A stretch of DNA of 5,299 bases, taken from NCBI GenBank assembly GCA_964483175.1, contig CAZAAT010000095.1:1-5299 (forward strand), given 5' to 3'. The stretch comes from JAAYHC01 sp964483175. GTDB lineage: Bacteria; Bacillota; UBA5301. How positions within the stretch are numbered: position 1 is the first letter of the stretch; the number at the start of each line of letters is the position of its first letter. Below, one piece after another: positions 1-5,299 of the stretch. Under the pieces are notes generated by a model. That model saw only the letters and a program-made list of their open reading frames with translations. It was not told the origin of the DNA and searched no databases. The position numbers and the translations under genes were made by a program.

Positions 1-849
1 TATGGGCCCAATTCCGGAACCCACCAGAAGAAAAAGGGTGATATTTACGAAGTTGGCCAGGCTTTAGCTGAGTCTTTGCGTAAAAATGGTGCCGAGGCCG
101 TAGTGGCAGAGGAAAACCATAGTCCCCGTGATGCTAACTCCTACAACCGGTCGCGGCCGACAGCAATTAATCTGTTAAAACAACGGCCGGCAATTTTAGT
201 CGACTTGCACCGAGATGGGATCCCTGACCCCGATTACTACAATAAAACTGTCAAAGGAGAGCAAATCGCCCAACTGCGGATAGTTGTCGGTAAACAGAAT
301 GCTAATCGCTCAGTCAATTTCGATTTTGCCAAATCTTTAAAGGCCAAAGCCAATAAGATGTATCCGGGATTGGTTAAGGAGATTTTTTGGGCCAAAGGCA
401 ACTACAATCAAGACCTCGCTCCGCGTGCGATTTTGATAGAGTTTGGGACCCACACGAACAGCCTGCAACGGGCGAAGAAAGCTGCGGTAATGATGGGTGA
501 TGTACTAGCGTCAATGGCCGGTGCGCCGGCTCCCCAACAAGAAGGAGCTGGAACCCAAAGACAGCAACAACAGCAGCCCACCGGACGTCAGGTCGCTAGA
601 AATACCGCCGAGGCAGGAGATCAGAGCGGAGGCTGGAGTTCGGCATTGTGGTTGTTAGCCATTGTTGTGGTTGGGTTCATCGCCTATGCCTTAATTAACT
701 CTAAGGGCCCTGGCGGTATCAAGTACATGTTAGACAAGTTTAGATCTAAGGAACTTTCCGGTTTTTTCGGAAAAATACCTAAGTCTGAGACCAAAGAGGT
801 CATCAAAATCCCCCCTGAAGAACAGAAAGATAAGTCTGAAGAAGACTAA
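1..849 (+). CDS. spoIIP: Stage II sporulation protein P (SpoIIP), 3' part, cut by left window edge
   Basis: SpoIIP is the amidase/endopeptidase that works with SpoIID and SpoIIM to remove septal peptidoglycan during forespore engulfment. The frame is open from base 1, so the TTG at 76 is not the true start. 282 residues are visible. Family landmarks, in window numbering, are H40 (NHSPRD), DLHRDG around 68-73 with H70, VVGKQNANRSVNF, NYNQDLAPR around 134-142, and LIEFG with E147. The usual first histidine motif (YHTHNSESY-like) should lie just left of the window, since the visible part begins at about its final Tyr. After the catalytic domain come a Gln-rich linker (about 180-197), a hydrophobic helix (about 212-233) and a charged tail of about 49 residues ending KSEED. 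Bacillus SpoIIP is, as I recall, anchored only by an N-terminal helix, so this second anchor is notable. Family assignment is confident. Confidence 0.95.
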   Translation, partial: YGPNSGTHQKKKGDIYEVGQALAESLRKNGAEAVVAEENHSPRDANSYNRSRPTAINLLKQRPAILVDLHRDGIPDPDYYNKTVKGEQIAQLRIVVGKQNANRSVNFDFAKSLKAKANKMYPGLVKEIFWAKGNYNQDLAPRAILIEFGTHTNSLQRAKKAAVMMGDVLASMAGAPAPQQEGAGTQRQQQQQPTGRQVARNTAEAGDQSGGWSSALWLLAIVVVGFIAYALINSKGPGGIKYMLDKFRSKELSGFFGKIPKSETKEVIKIPPEEQKDKSEED

Positions 850-863
850 TCATCTTAGCAGTT

Positions 864-900
864 GTGAGCCCCAGATTAATTTTGGGGCTCATAGCATTTT
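864..900 (+). terminator. Probable intrinsic terminator after spoIIP
   Basis: A 9-bp perfect stem, TGAGCCCCA (865-873) with TGGGGCTCA (883-891), encloses a 9-base loop. A flanking G-U pair and further weak pairing are possible. It starts 15 bases after the spoIIP stop. The following tract (ATAGCATTTT) has only a short run of T, so termination may be incomplete. That matters for the RBS-sequestering repeat downstream. Confidence 0.65.
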
Positions 901-912
901 ACCCACCCTTTA

Positions 913-925
913 TTTATGGCATAAA
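913..925. promoter_or_regulatory. 13-base palindrome, possible operator over the -35 region
   Basis: TTTATG (913-918) and CATAAA (920-925) are perfect reverse complements around the central G919. The palindrome covers the -35 position expected for the TATAAT at 937, where the match to TTGACA is poor. A regulator could bind here. It is short and lies in AT-rich DNA, so it may be chance. Confidence 0.25.
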
Positions 926-942
926 ATGGATAATAATATAAT
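913..942 (+). promoter_or_regulatory. Candidate sigma-A-type promoter of the patatin gene
   Basis: There is a perfect TATAAT at 937-942 in AT-rich DNA, which predicts a transcript start near 949 and a leader of about 28 bases before the GTG at 977. The -35 element is weak: the best candidate is TTTATG at 913-918 (3 of 6 matches to TTGACA, 18-base spacer). This suggests a weak or activator-dependent promoter. I found no convincing sporulation sigma-factor site here. Confidence 0.45.
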
Positions 943-964
943 TAGCGGCGCATATCTTTGAAAA

Positions 965-972
965 AGGGTGGT
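965..972 (+). promoter_or_regulatory. RBS that sets the patatin-gene start
   Basis: AGGGTGGT resembles the AGGAGGTG core and ends 4 bases before the GTG at 977. The in-frame GTG at 968 lies inside this element and has no purine-rich site at a proper distance of its own. The start at 977 is therefore preferred. Confidence 0.5.
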
Positions 973-976
973 AAGC

Positions 977-2257
977 GTGCAAAATAGGGCAGAGCCAAAG
1001 CTGGCAGTCGTTTTATCCGGTGGGGGATTACGCTCGGCTGCGCAAATTGGAGTTATTGAAGTATTAGAAGAATACGGACTACGGCCTCAATGTATTGTGG
1101 GTACCTCTGGCGGGGCGATCGTAGCCTCTTTATATGCCTCCGGACTGCGGCCGAGGGAAATTGCCCAACTTTATCAGTCGATTATCGGTCATGAACACAA
1201 GTTCATTGATTTAGCCTTGAGCCAGTTTTGGCAGGCCTTTATTTCCTGGGATCTTTCTAAGGTTAAAGGGCTGATCAAGGGCGAGCGCATCCGAAAATAT
1301 TTGCACAAACAGTTTCGCTATGTAAAAAAGTTTGCTGATTTTAACAGCTTACCGCCTGAACTTCGCGAGCAAGTGGTAGAACTCTTTCTGACCGGTGTTG
1401 ACATCAATGATGGGAGCGAAGTGGTCTTCTGCACTCCCAGTCAAGAGTTGTCAGCAAAGTATACAGAGTCTTTTGAGAAAGTTCGCTTGCGCGGCGATAT
1501 CTCTCTGGCCGATGCGGTCCGATCTTCCCTCGGGATACCTGGGATTTTCGTTCCTTTTGCTTCTGCCGGAACCCATTACGTTGATGGTGGTCTGCGCGAT
1601 AATCTGCCACTGATGGTTGCAGTGAAATTAGGCGGTGCCGATGTCGTGCTCGGAGTTGACCTGGGTTATGCCGGTTTGCGCCAGGAAGAATTGGTGGACA
1701 AAGGGATTGTGGAGATTCTCTCGCAAAGCATTGATATCATGAGCATGGATCAACTTACTGCAGATATCCGTGATAAGGAGCTATCTAAGGTTCCGATGGT
1801 TATTCTTAATCCGATGATTTATGATATCGGGCTATTGGATACGGAGTATATCCCAGAAATGATCAAACGAGGTAGGTTGCTAGCAGAGAGGTTCTTCGCT
1901 CGCCAGGGCCTAGAGCGGCAGAAGAGTCCGGCAGAAAACCTCAGACTATTGTTTGCGGGGATCCATGAACCGACCTTGTTCCCGACCAAGGAGCATCAAG
2001 AGTATCCGCTTTTCCGCCAGCAGTTAACTGCCACCCGACCCGTCTCAGCCCCGAAATCAACGCTATTTAACAAGGTTGGCGATTTTTTTGACCACCTGCG
2101 CGAAAGGATGGTTCTAGCCCTAGGGGTTATACTAGTGGCCTTTGGGATGATCTTAGTATGGGGTGATCCACTCCAGGTGCAGGGAGTTGGCATTGGCCTT
2201 ATAATCGTCGGTTTGGTAGTTGTGTATCGTAATACCTTTGGCGTGAAACAACAATAA
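977..2257 (+). CDS. Patatin-like phospholipase with C-terminal transmembrane hairpin
   Basis: This is predicted to be a serine acyl hydrolase of the patatin/RssA/NTE type, cleaving acyl esters of (phospho)lipids with a Ser-Asp dyad. With the start at GTG 977 the protein has 426 residues. The oxyanion loop GGGLRS is at 15-20, the nucleophile elbow GTSGG at 42-46 (Ser44), and the catalytic Asp203 in DGGLRDN. All are intact, so it should be active. After the catalytic domain come a stretch with no recognised domain and two hydrophobic helices (about 378-397 and 402-419) joined by a short DPLQ turn. No signal peptide is seen, so the catalytic domain is probably cytoplasmic and tethered to the inner face of the membrane. 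RssA-like proteins are usually nearer 300 residues. The substrate cannot be predicted. The diguanylate cyclase gene follows after 43 bases. An alternative start is GTG 968 (429 residues). Confidence 0.9.
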   Translation: MQNRAEPKLAVVLSGGGLRSAAQIGVIEVLEEYGLRPQCIVGTSGGAIVASLYASGLRPREIAQLYQSIIGHEHKFIDLALSQFWQAFISWDLSKVKGLIKGERIRKYLHKQFRYVKKFADFNSLPPELREQVVELFLTGVDINDGSEVVFCTPSQELSAKYTESFEKVRLRGDISLADAVRSSLGIPGIFVPFASAGTHYVDGGLRDNLPLMVAVKLGGADVVLGVDLGYAGLRQEELVDKGIVEILSQSIDIMSMDQLTADIRDKELSKVPMVILNPMIYDIGLLDTEYIPEMIKRGRLLAERFFARQGLERQKSPAENLRLLFAGIHEPTLFPTKEHQEYPLFRQQLTATRPVSAPKSTLFNKVGDFFDHLRERMVLALGVILVAFGMILVWGDPLQVQGVGIGLIIVGLVVVYRNTFGVKQQ

Positions 2258-2260
2258 ATA

Positions 2261-2300
2261 ATGGAGGTTTTTGGTACAATTTAGCGAACATGGTACTTGA
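2261..2300 (+). other. Possible leader peptide, or interrupted N-terminus, ahead of the cyclase gene
   Basis: A strong Shine-Dalgarno core, GGAGG (2263-2267), lies too far from the cyclase ATG at 2301 to serve it. It is 3 bases before a TTG at 2271, which opens nine codons (MVQFSEHGT) ending in TGA at 2298-2300, directly against the ATG. The nine codons are in the same frame as the cyclase. Options are a leader peptide that couples translation, a former N-terminus cut by a stop codon, a sequencing error, or an unused site. The spacing from GGAGG to TTG is shorter than usual. Confidence 0.3.
2272..2280 (+). promoter_or_regulatory. Weak candidate extended -10 promoter before the cyclase gene
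   Basis: TGG followed by TACAAT (2275-2280) fits the extended -10 form TGnTATAAT with one mismatch. No -35 element is visible at 16-18 bases. Transcription would start near 2287, just before the start-site hairpin, and would exclude the GGAGG at 2263. Confidence 0.25.
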
Positions 2301-2324
2301 ATGGCGAGAGTGGTGAGTACCGTG
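2289..2324 (+). repeat. Inverted repeat (potential RNA hairpin) around the cyclase start codon
   Basis: CATGGTACT (2289-2297) pairs with AGTACCGTG (2316-2324) through 9 bp, including one G-U pair, with an 18-base loop. The ATG at 2301 sits in the loop. The alternative GTG start at 2322 and part of its GGTGA site (2312-2316) fall in or next to the right arm. Such a hairpin could control initiation. Confidence 0.4.
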
Positions 2325-4334
2325 TTTGTGACAGAGTTTAAGCGCAACCTTATTCACCGAGCCTTTCTCATCAGTGGGCTTGCGGTTTATCTTATTGCGG
2401 CCGCATTTATTTGGTTTTCCCACGCATCTCCAGATGTTTATCCAGCCCAAGGGATCATTGTTGTTATCTTGGGATTAATTCATAGTGCATTTCTAATGGG
2501 CATCTCTCCTGATGGCAGCGGTTTAAAACGTATTGAACGCCGTTTTGAAGTCCACATCTGTATTCACGTGATCTTAGTTTTTGGCCTAATTGTCGTTACC
2601 GGTGGTGCAATGAGCCCCTTTAAACTGTATCTGCCTTTTGCGGTAACTCTGGTATCCTATGCTTTCGGGAACATTTTCTCGGCAGTCAGCCTAATCGGAA
2701 TAATGGTCGCGTATACACTCCTTACTTATACTGCGCCTAGCAGTGATATGTATCGGATACTCCTGCCTCATCTGTCGTTTTTCGCCATCGCTGCCTGGAT
2801 AGGTTATTATTTGGCGCGTATTCAGAACCAAGCGAATTTACGTATTGCCAAGGCATTGCTAAATTTGGAGGATGCTGTAGCAGCTGAGCAAGCCTTCCAC
2901 GAAGCGGGAAAGGCGCTGGTGAGCAATATTGGACTGGCCGAGACCCTACAGATCATTTTAAACTATGCGATCAAACTAGTTGATGGGTCTTCAGGTTGTA
3001 TCGGTACCTGGGACGTGGAAAAAGCTAAAGGCACCTACGCTACAATCTCCGGCCTCCCAGTGTTGGAAGGGATGTCTTTTGATGCTTCAACCGGAGTCTT
3101 TGGCCGGGTGGCGGTAACCGCTGAACCAATATTAATCGAAGATTATCTAACTTGTCCTTATCGGCTGGACTTTTTTGAACAGTATCAGGTTGGATCATTC
3201 ATTGCCATTCCGCTGCAGTTTGGCGGACAGCTCTTAGGTGTCTTGGGCATCTTTAATCGGCCAGGGGACAAACCGTTTGGTCAACAACACCTATTGTTGT
3301 TACAAACCTTTGCTGATTTGGCGGCGTCCGCCATTAACCGGGCCCATTTGTATCAGGAAGTTTCAACCAAGTCGGAACAGCTAGCCGCGTTGTTGACGAT
3401 TTCCCAGCAGATCGCTTGCTCGCTTGACCAGAATGATATCTTGCAGACGGTCTTAAATACAGCCCTTAAACATTCTTTGGCCAAGGACGGTTTTATTTGT
3501 TTAATCTCCGATGATGGCACTCAGATCCAAAAAGTTGCGACGATTAATTCTCAGGAACAGCCAGCCCATCAGATGCCGGTTTCTTTGAACGACAACCCGA
3601 TTCTAGCCCAACTAATAAATAGCAAGGAAATGATGGAGCTTAACATTCCAGATGATGCAGAACGACCAAGCTGCCTCAAAGGGTTAGATGCCCAAAATGT
3701 AATTTTAGTTCCACTGCTAGGCCGGGAGCGGGTTATGGGGGCTTTGGTTTGCGGGAAGGACAGCGATGAAGGCTTTGACCAATCGGCCAAAGATTTTCTG
3801 GTGCAGTTGGCTTTGTCAGCGGCGATCGCTATTGATAATGCCCGCTTGTATCAGAAGATCCATACCATGGCGATCTGTGATCCGTTGACCGGTTTATTCA
3901 ATCGGCGCTTACTCTTTAAAGATTTAGAACGAGAGTCCAAACTTAGTCTACGCAGGAACTCTTGTCTGACCTTTATGATGATGGATATTGATGATTTTAA
4001 GCTGTTCAATGATCTCCATGGACATCAGGCCGGCGATTACATTCTGCGTAGCTTCGCCGAGATTCTGCGCGGTGAGTTGCGTGAAACCGACCTGATCTAC
4101 CGGTATGGTGGCGAGGAGTTTTGCCTCATCTTATCAGGTATTGGTAAACAGGAGGCTAATGCTATTGCTAACAGGATTCACGCGGCCTTGACCAGAGAAG
4201 AGCTAGGCATTACCGTCTCCATCGGCTTGGCGACCTTCCCCGAGGATAGTGAATCGATCCAGGAACTGATTAGCATCGCTGACTCGGCGATGTACCGGGC
4301 GAAAAAAGCCGGTAAGAATAACACGTCTGCTTAA
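2301..4334 (+). CDS. Membrane-bound diguanylate cyclase with two GAF domains (TM-GAF-GAF-GGDEF)
   Basis: Predicted to make cyclic di-GMP from two GTP at the cytoplasmic face of the membrane. It has 677 residues. About six hydrophobic segments lie within 20-171, including a TGGxxSPF motif (100-107) that recalls the membrane sensor region of PilS-type kinases. A short helix follows, then GAF 1 (about 200-355) and GAF 2 (about 362-515), each ending in a linker of the form AINRAHLYQEV or AIDNARLYQKI. GGDEF runs from about 522, with DPLTGLFNRR from 527, MDIDDFK (metal ligand D562), N570 and D579 for the nucleotide, the active-site GGEEF at 603-607, and the inhibitory RxxD (RETD, 594-597) five residues before it. 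No EAL or HD-GYP domain is present, so synthesis only. A TGA precedes ATG 2301, fixing the longest form. GTG 2322 (residue 8) has a better RBS-like GGTGA and is a real alternative. The ligands of the sensor parts are unknown. Confidence 0.93.
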   Translation: MARVVSTVFVTEFKRNLIHRAFLISGLAVYLIAAAFIWFSHASPDVYPAQGIIVVILGLIHSAFLMGISPDGSGLKRIERRFEVHICIHVILVFGLIVVTGGAMSPFKLYLPFAVTLVSYAFGNIFSAVSLIGIMVAYTLLTYTAPSSDMYRILLPHLSFFAIAAWIGYYLARIQNQANLRIAKALLNLEDAVAAEQAFHEAGKALVSNIGLAETLQIILNYAIKLVDGSSGCIGTWDVEKAKGTYATISGLPVLEGMSFDASTGVFGRVAVTAEPILIEDYLTCPYRLDFFEQYQVGSFIAIPLQFGGQLLGVLGIFNRPGDKPFGQQHLLLLQTFADLAASAINRAHLYQEVSTKSEQLAALLTISQQIACSLDQNDILQTVLNTALKHSLAKDGFICLISDDGTQIQKVATINSQEQPAHQMPVSLNDNPILAQLINSKEMMELNIPDDAERPSCLKGLDAQNVILVPLLGRERVMGALVCGKDSDEGFDQSAKDFLVQLALSAAIAIDNARLYQKIHTMAICDPLTGLFNRRLLFKDLERESKLSLRRNSCLTFMMMDIDDFKLFNDLHGHQAGDYILRSFAEILRGELRETDLIYRYGGEEFCLILSGIGKQEANAIANRIHAALTREELGITVSIGLATFPEDSESIQELISIADSAMYRAKKAGKNNTSA

Positions 4335-4363
4335 CATTATCCATAGCCTGCCGGAGTAAATCT

Positions 4364-4398
4364 GTTGTAGGTGGTTTGCCGATGAACGCTCCTACAAC
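4364..4398 (+). repeat. Inverted repeat (potential RNA hairpin) around the start of the downstream membrane-protein gene
   Basis: GTTGTAGG (4364-4371) and CCTACAAC (4391-4398) are perfect reverse complements with a 19-base loop. The ATG at 4382 is in the loop, and the first bases of the RBS AGGTGG (4369-4374) are in the left arm, so the stem would partly mask the RBS. The layout resembles the one at the cyclase start. It is not followed by a T-run, so a terminator is unlikely. Confidence 0.4.
4369..4374 (+). promoter_or_regulatory. RBS supporting the ATG at 4382
   Basis: AGGTGG contains a five-base match (AGGTG) to the Shine-Dalgarno core AGGAGGTG and ends 7 bases before the ATG. This good spacing supports the start chosen for the open-ended gene. 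Confidence 0.55.
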
Positions 4399-5299
4399 GA
4401 ACTTAGTCGTATGGTATTTTACGGCAGCGCTGGTTAATTTTATTGGTGCTTTAACCCTCGAGGGAATTTCCATAGCACTTGGCCTTGAGCAGCAGGGCCT
4501 TTTTCAGCTATGGCTTTATTTTTTTACTGCTTTATTTGCCTTTCTGGTCTTTTTTTATCTCGGTGCCGGAGTTAAATCATCCCGGGTTGACCAGACAATA
4601 TTCGGGGTTTTAATCTTAATGCTCGGTCTGGTTTTTTCGGGAGCTGATGGACTGTTGCTACCGTTTGGGCTGATCAGCTGTGCCATCTCGAGTTGGTTGC
4701 TATACCGATCCGGTGATCTAGTATTTCAGGTAGGCTTGGCGGGGATAGCAGCGCTCGGGATATATCTGGTTATTAGCAGCCTTACCGGTGGCGGTGCAAA
4801 GATCGTGGCTGGTCACGTTTTGCTTGATGGGGCAAGTATGTTGCTCTGGATGAGCGTGTACAGTTGGTATTTAGCAGATAGCGGCCGGGTTGGTATGGAA
4901 CAGGTGAGACGATTTCTGCGCCAAATCACTGGCCTCGCCCTGGCCGGTGGGGTGATCTGGTGGTTCTGTCCGCGCATGGCTCCACTAATCAAAGTAGCGC
5001 TAGTGACCCCGCTATTAGTATTGTGGGGGAGTTGTTACCAACACCGGGTTGACCGATTTTGGGAAGTAGTATTACTGTCTTTGGTGTGCAGCGGGTTGTT
5101 AACCAGCCCGTCCACCCCTTTTTACTGGCGGACTCTGGTCTGGCCGTTGTTTATCGTCGCTTTAATCCTGATCCCCCGGCGCTACCGGCGGCGATTACTG
5201 AATATGGCTCCAATTGCCGGTGATTCACCCAGTGAGCTGGTGTTAAAGATTGGCATAACTCTCTTTTTAGGCGGATTGTGGGCGAGGGTGACGGGGATC
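4382..5299 (+). CDS. Unidentified polytopic membrane protein, cut by right window edge
   Basis: I do not recognise this protein. From ATG 4382 the frame stays open for 306 codons to the last base, with no stop, so the C-terminus is missing. It starts MNAPTTNLVVWYF and is strongly hydrophobic. About 10 or 11 candidate transmembrane segments lie near residues 9-34, 40-64, 72-87, 89-108, 113-134, 140-165, 182-197, 200-219, 226-242, 249-265 and 286-306. The basic stretch PRRYRRR after about residue 264 suggests a cytoplasmic loop. No catalytic motif, nucleotide-binding site or signal peptide is evident. A transporter, a polymer-related membrane enzyme or the sensor part of a larger protein are all possible. 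It begins 47 bases after the cyclase stop with no terminator between, so co-transcription is likely. The length of the uninterrupted frame, the RBS and the regular helix pattern make it a real gene. Confidence 0.85.
   Translation, partial: MNAPTTNLVVWYFTAALVNFIGALTLEGISIALGLEQQGLFQLWLYFFTALFAFLVFFYLGAGVKSSRVDQTIFGVLILMLGLVFSGADGLLLPFGLISCAISSWLLYRSGDLVFQVGLAGIAALGIYLVISSLTGGGAKIVAGHVLLDGASMLLWMSVYSWYLADSGRVGMEQVRRFLRQITGLALAGGVIWWFCPRMAPLIKVALVTPLLVLWGSCYQHRVDRFWEVVLLSLVCSGLLTSPSTPFYWRTLVWPLFIVALILIPRRYRRRLLNMAPIAGDSPSELVLKIGITLFLGGLWARVTGI

Larger units (their letters stand above)
899..974 (+). repeat. Long-range inverted repeat whose right arm covers the patatin-gene RBS
   Basis: CCACCCTTT (903-911) is the exact reverse complement of AAAGGGTGG (963-971). 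After one unpaired C at 902, TTA (899-901) continues pairing with TAA (972-974), giving 9+3 bp around a 51-base AT-rich interval. The right arm contains the purine-rich RBS of the next gene. The left arm lies upstream of the predicted -10 box. RNA reading through from spoIIP would therefore carry both arms, and RNA started at the local promoter would carry only the right one. The pairing is seen directly; the regulatory meaning is inferred. Confidence 0.5.

Noticed and set aside
76..78. TTG at 76 as the start of the first gene
   Set aside because: The frame is open to base 1 and the residues before it (GDIYEVGQALAESL) match the conserved SpoIIP pattern, so the gene simply enters from the left.
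540..600. CAG/CAA run as a microsatellite or phase-variable repeat
   Set aside because: It encodes a short Gln-rich linker with mixed CAG and CAA codons and is too short and irregular to suggest slippage control.
928..958. Sigma-E-like promoter (GGATAAT with CATATCTT)
   Set aside because: The spacing is long (about 16 bases) and transcription would start too close to the RBS to leave a usable leader.
968..970. GTG at 968 as the patatin start
   Set aside because: It lies inside the likely RBS of GTG 977 and has no purine-rich site at suitable distance; not fully excluded.
1404..1610. - strand frame of 68 codons
   Set aside because: Antisense shadow of the patatin catalytic domain; composition is Arg/His/Ser-rich as expected for a reversed frame.
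1395..1613. + strand frame of 72 codons inside the patatin gene
   Set aside because: It lies wholly within the conserved catalytic coding region in another frame, has no RBS and resembles no protein family.
1996..2450. Three overlapping - strand frames across the patatin-cyclase junction
   Set aside because: They overlap one another and both strongly supported genes, with no RBS, no domain and shadow-like composition.
3569..3790. - strand frame of 73 codons
   Set aside because: Antisense to the second GAF domain of the cyclase; no independent support.
3822..3829. GCGATCGC octamer
   Set aside because: It matches the HIP1 repeat of cyanobacteria, but I noticed only one copy and the genes point to Bacillota; treated as chance.
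4335..4381. Terminator between the cyclase and the membrane-protein gene
   Set aside because: No GC-rich stem with a T-run is present; the only inverted repeat there spans the next start codon.
4270..4473. - strand frame of 67 codons over the cyclase end and the next gene start
   Set aside because: Overlaps two supported + strand genes and has no promoter or RBS of its own.

Overview
The window looks like chromosomal DNA of an endospore-forming member of the Bacillota, probably a clostridial lineage. The strongest evidence is the 3' part of a stage II sporulation protein P gene (spoIIP). The GTG start, the mixed AT/GC codon use and the Shine-Dalgarno-like sites agree with this, but I cannot name a genus. 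All four genes lie on the + strand. I see no RNA gene, mobile element, CRISPR array or tRNA.

Layout: (1) bases 1-849 hold spoIIP, cut by the left edge, with an unusual C-terminal membrane anchor. (2) Bases 850-976 are a compact control region: a hairpin terminator, a short palindrome, a TATAAT -10 box, and a long-range inverted repeat whose right arm covers the ribosome binding site of the next gene. (3) Bases 977-2257 encode a patatin-like serine lipase with two C-terminal transmembrane helices. (4) Bases 2301-4334 encode a membrane-bound diguanylate cyclase (several TM helices, two GAF domains, GGDEF with an intact active site and inhibitory site). (5) From 4382 to the right edge, an open frame of 306 codons with no stop encodes a very hydrophobic polytopic membrane protein that I do not recognise.

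Genes 2 to 4 are separated by only 43 and 47 bases with no obvious terminator between them, so they may form one operon, separated from spoIIP by the terminator. If so, the cluster combines a membrane-tethered lipid hydrolase, a c-di-GMP-producing sensor and an unknown integral membrane protein. A membrane-centred signalling role is an inference from proximity only. The most interesting non-coding signal is that each of the three downstream genes has an inverted repeat over its translation start, which suggests start-site RNA structure as a shared control mode. This rests on base pairing seen by eye and has not been tested for significance.
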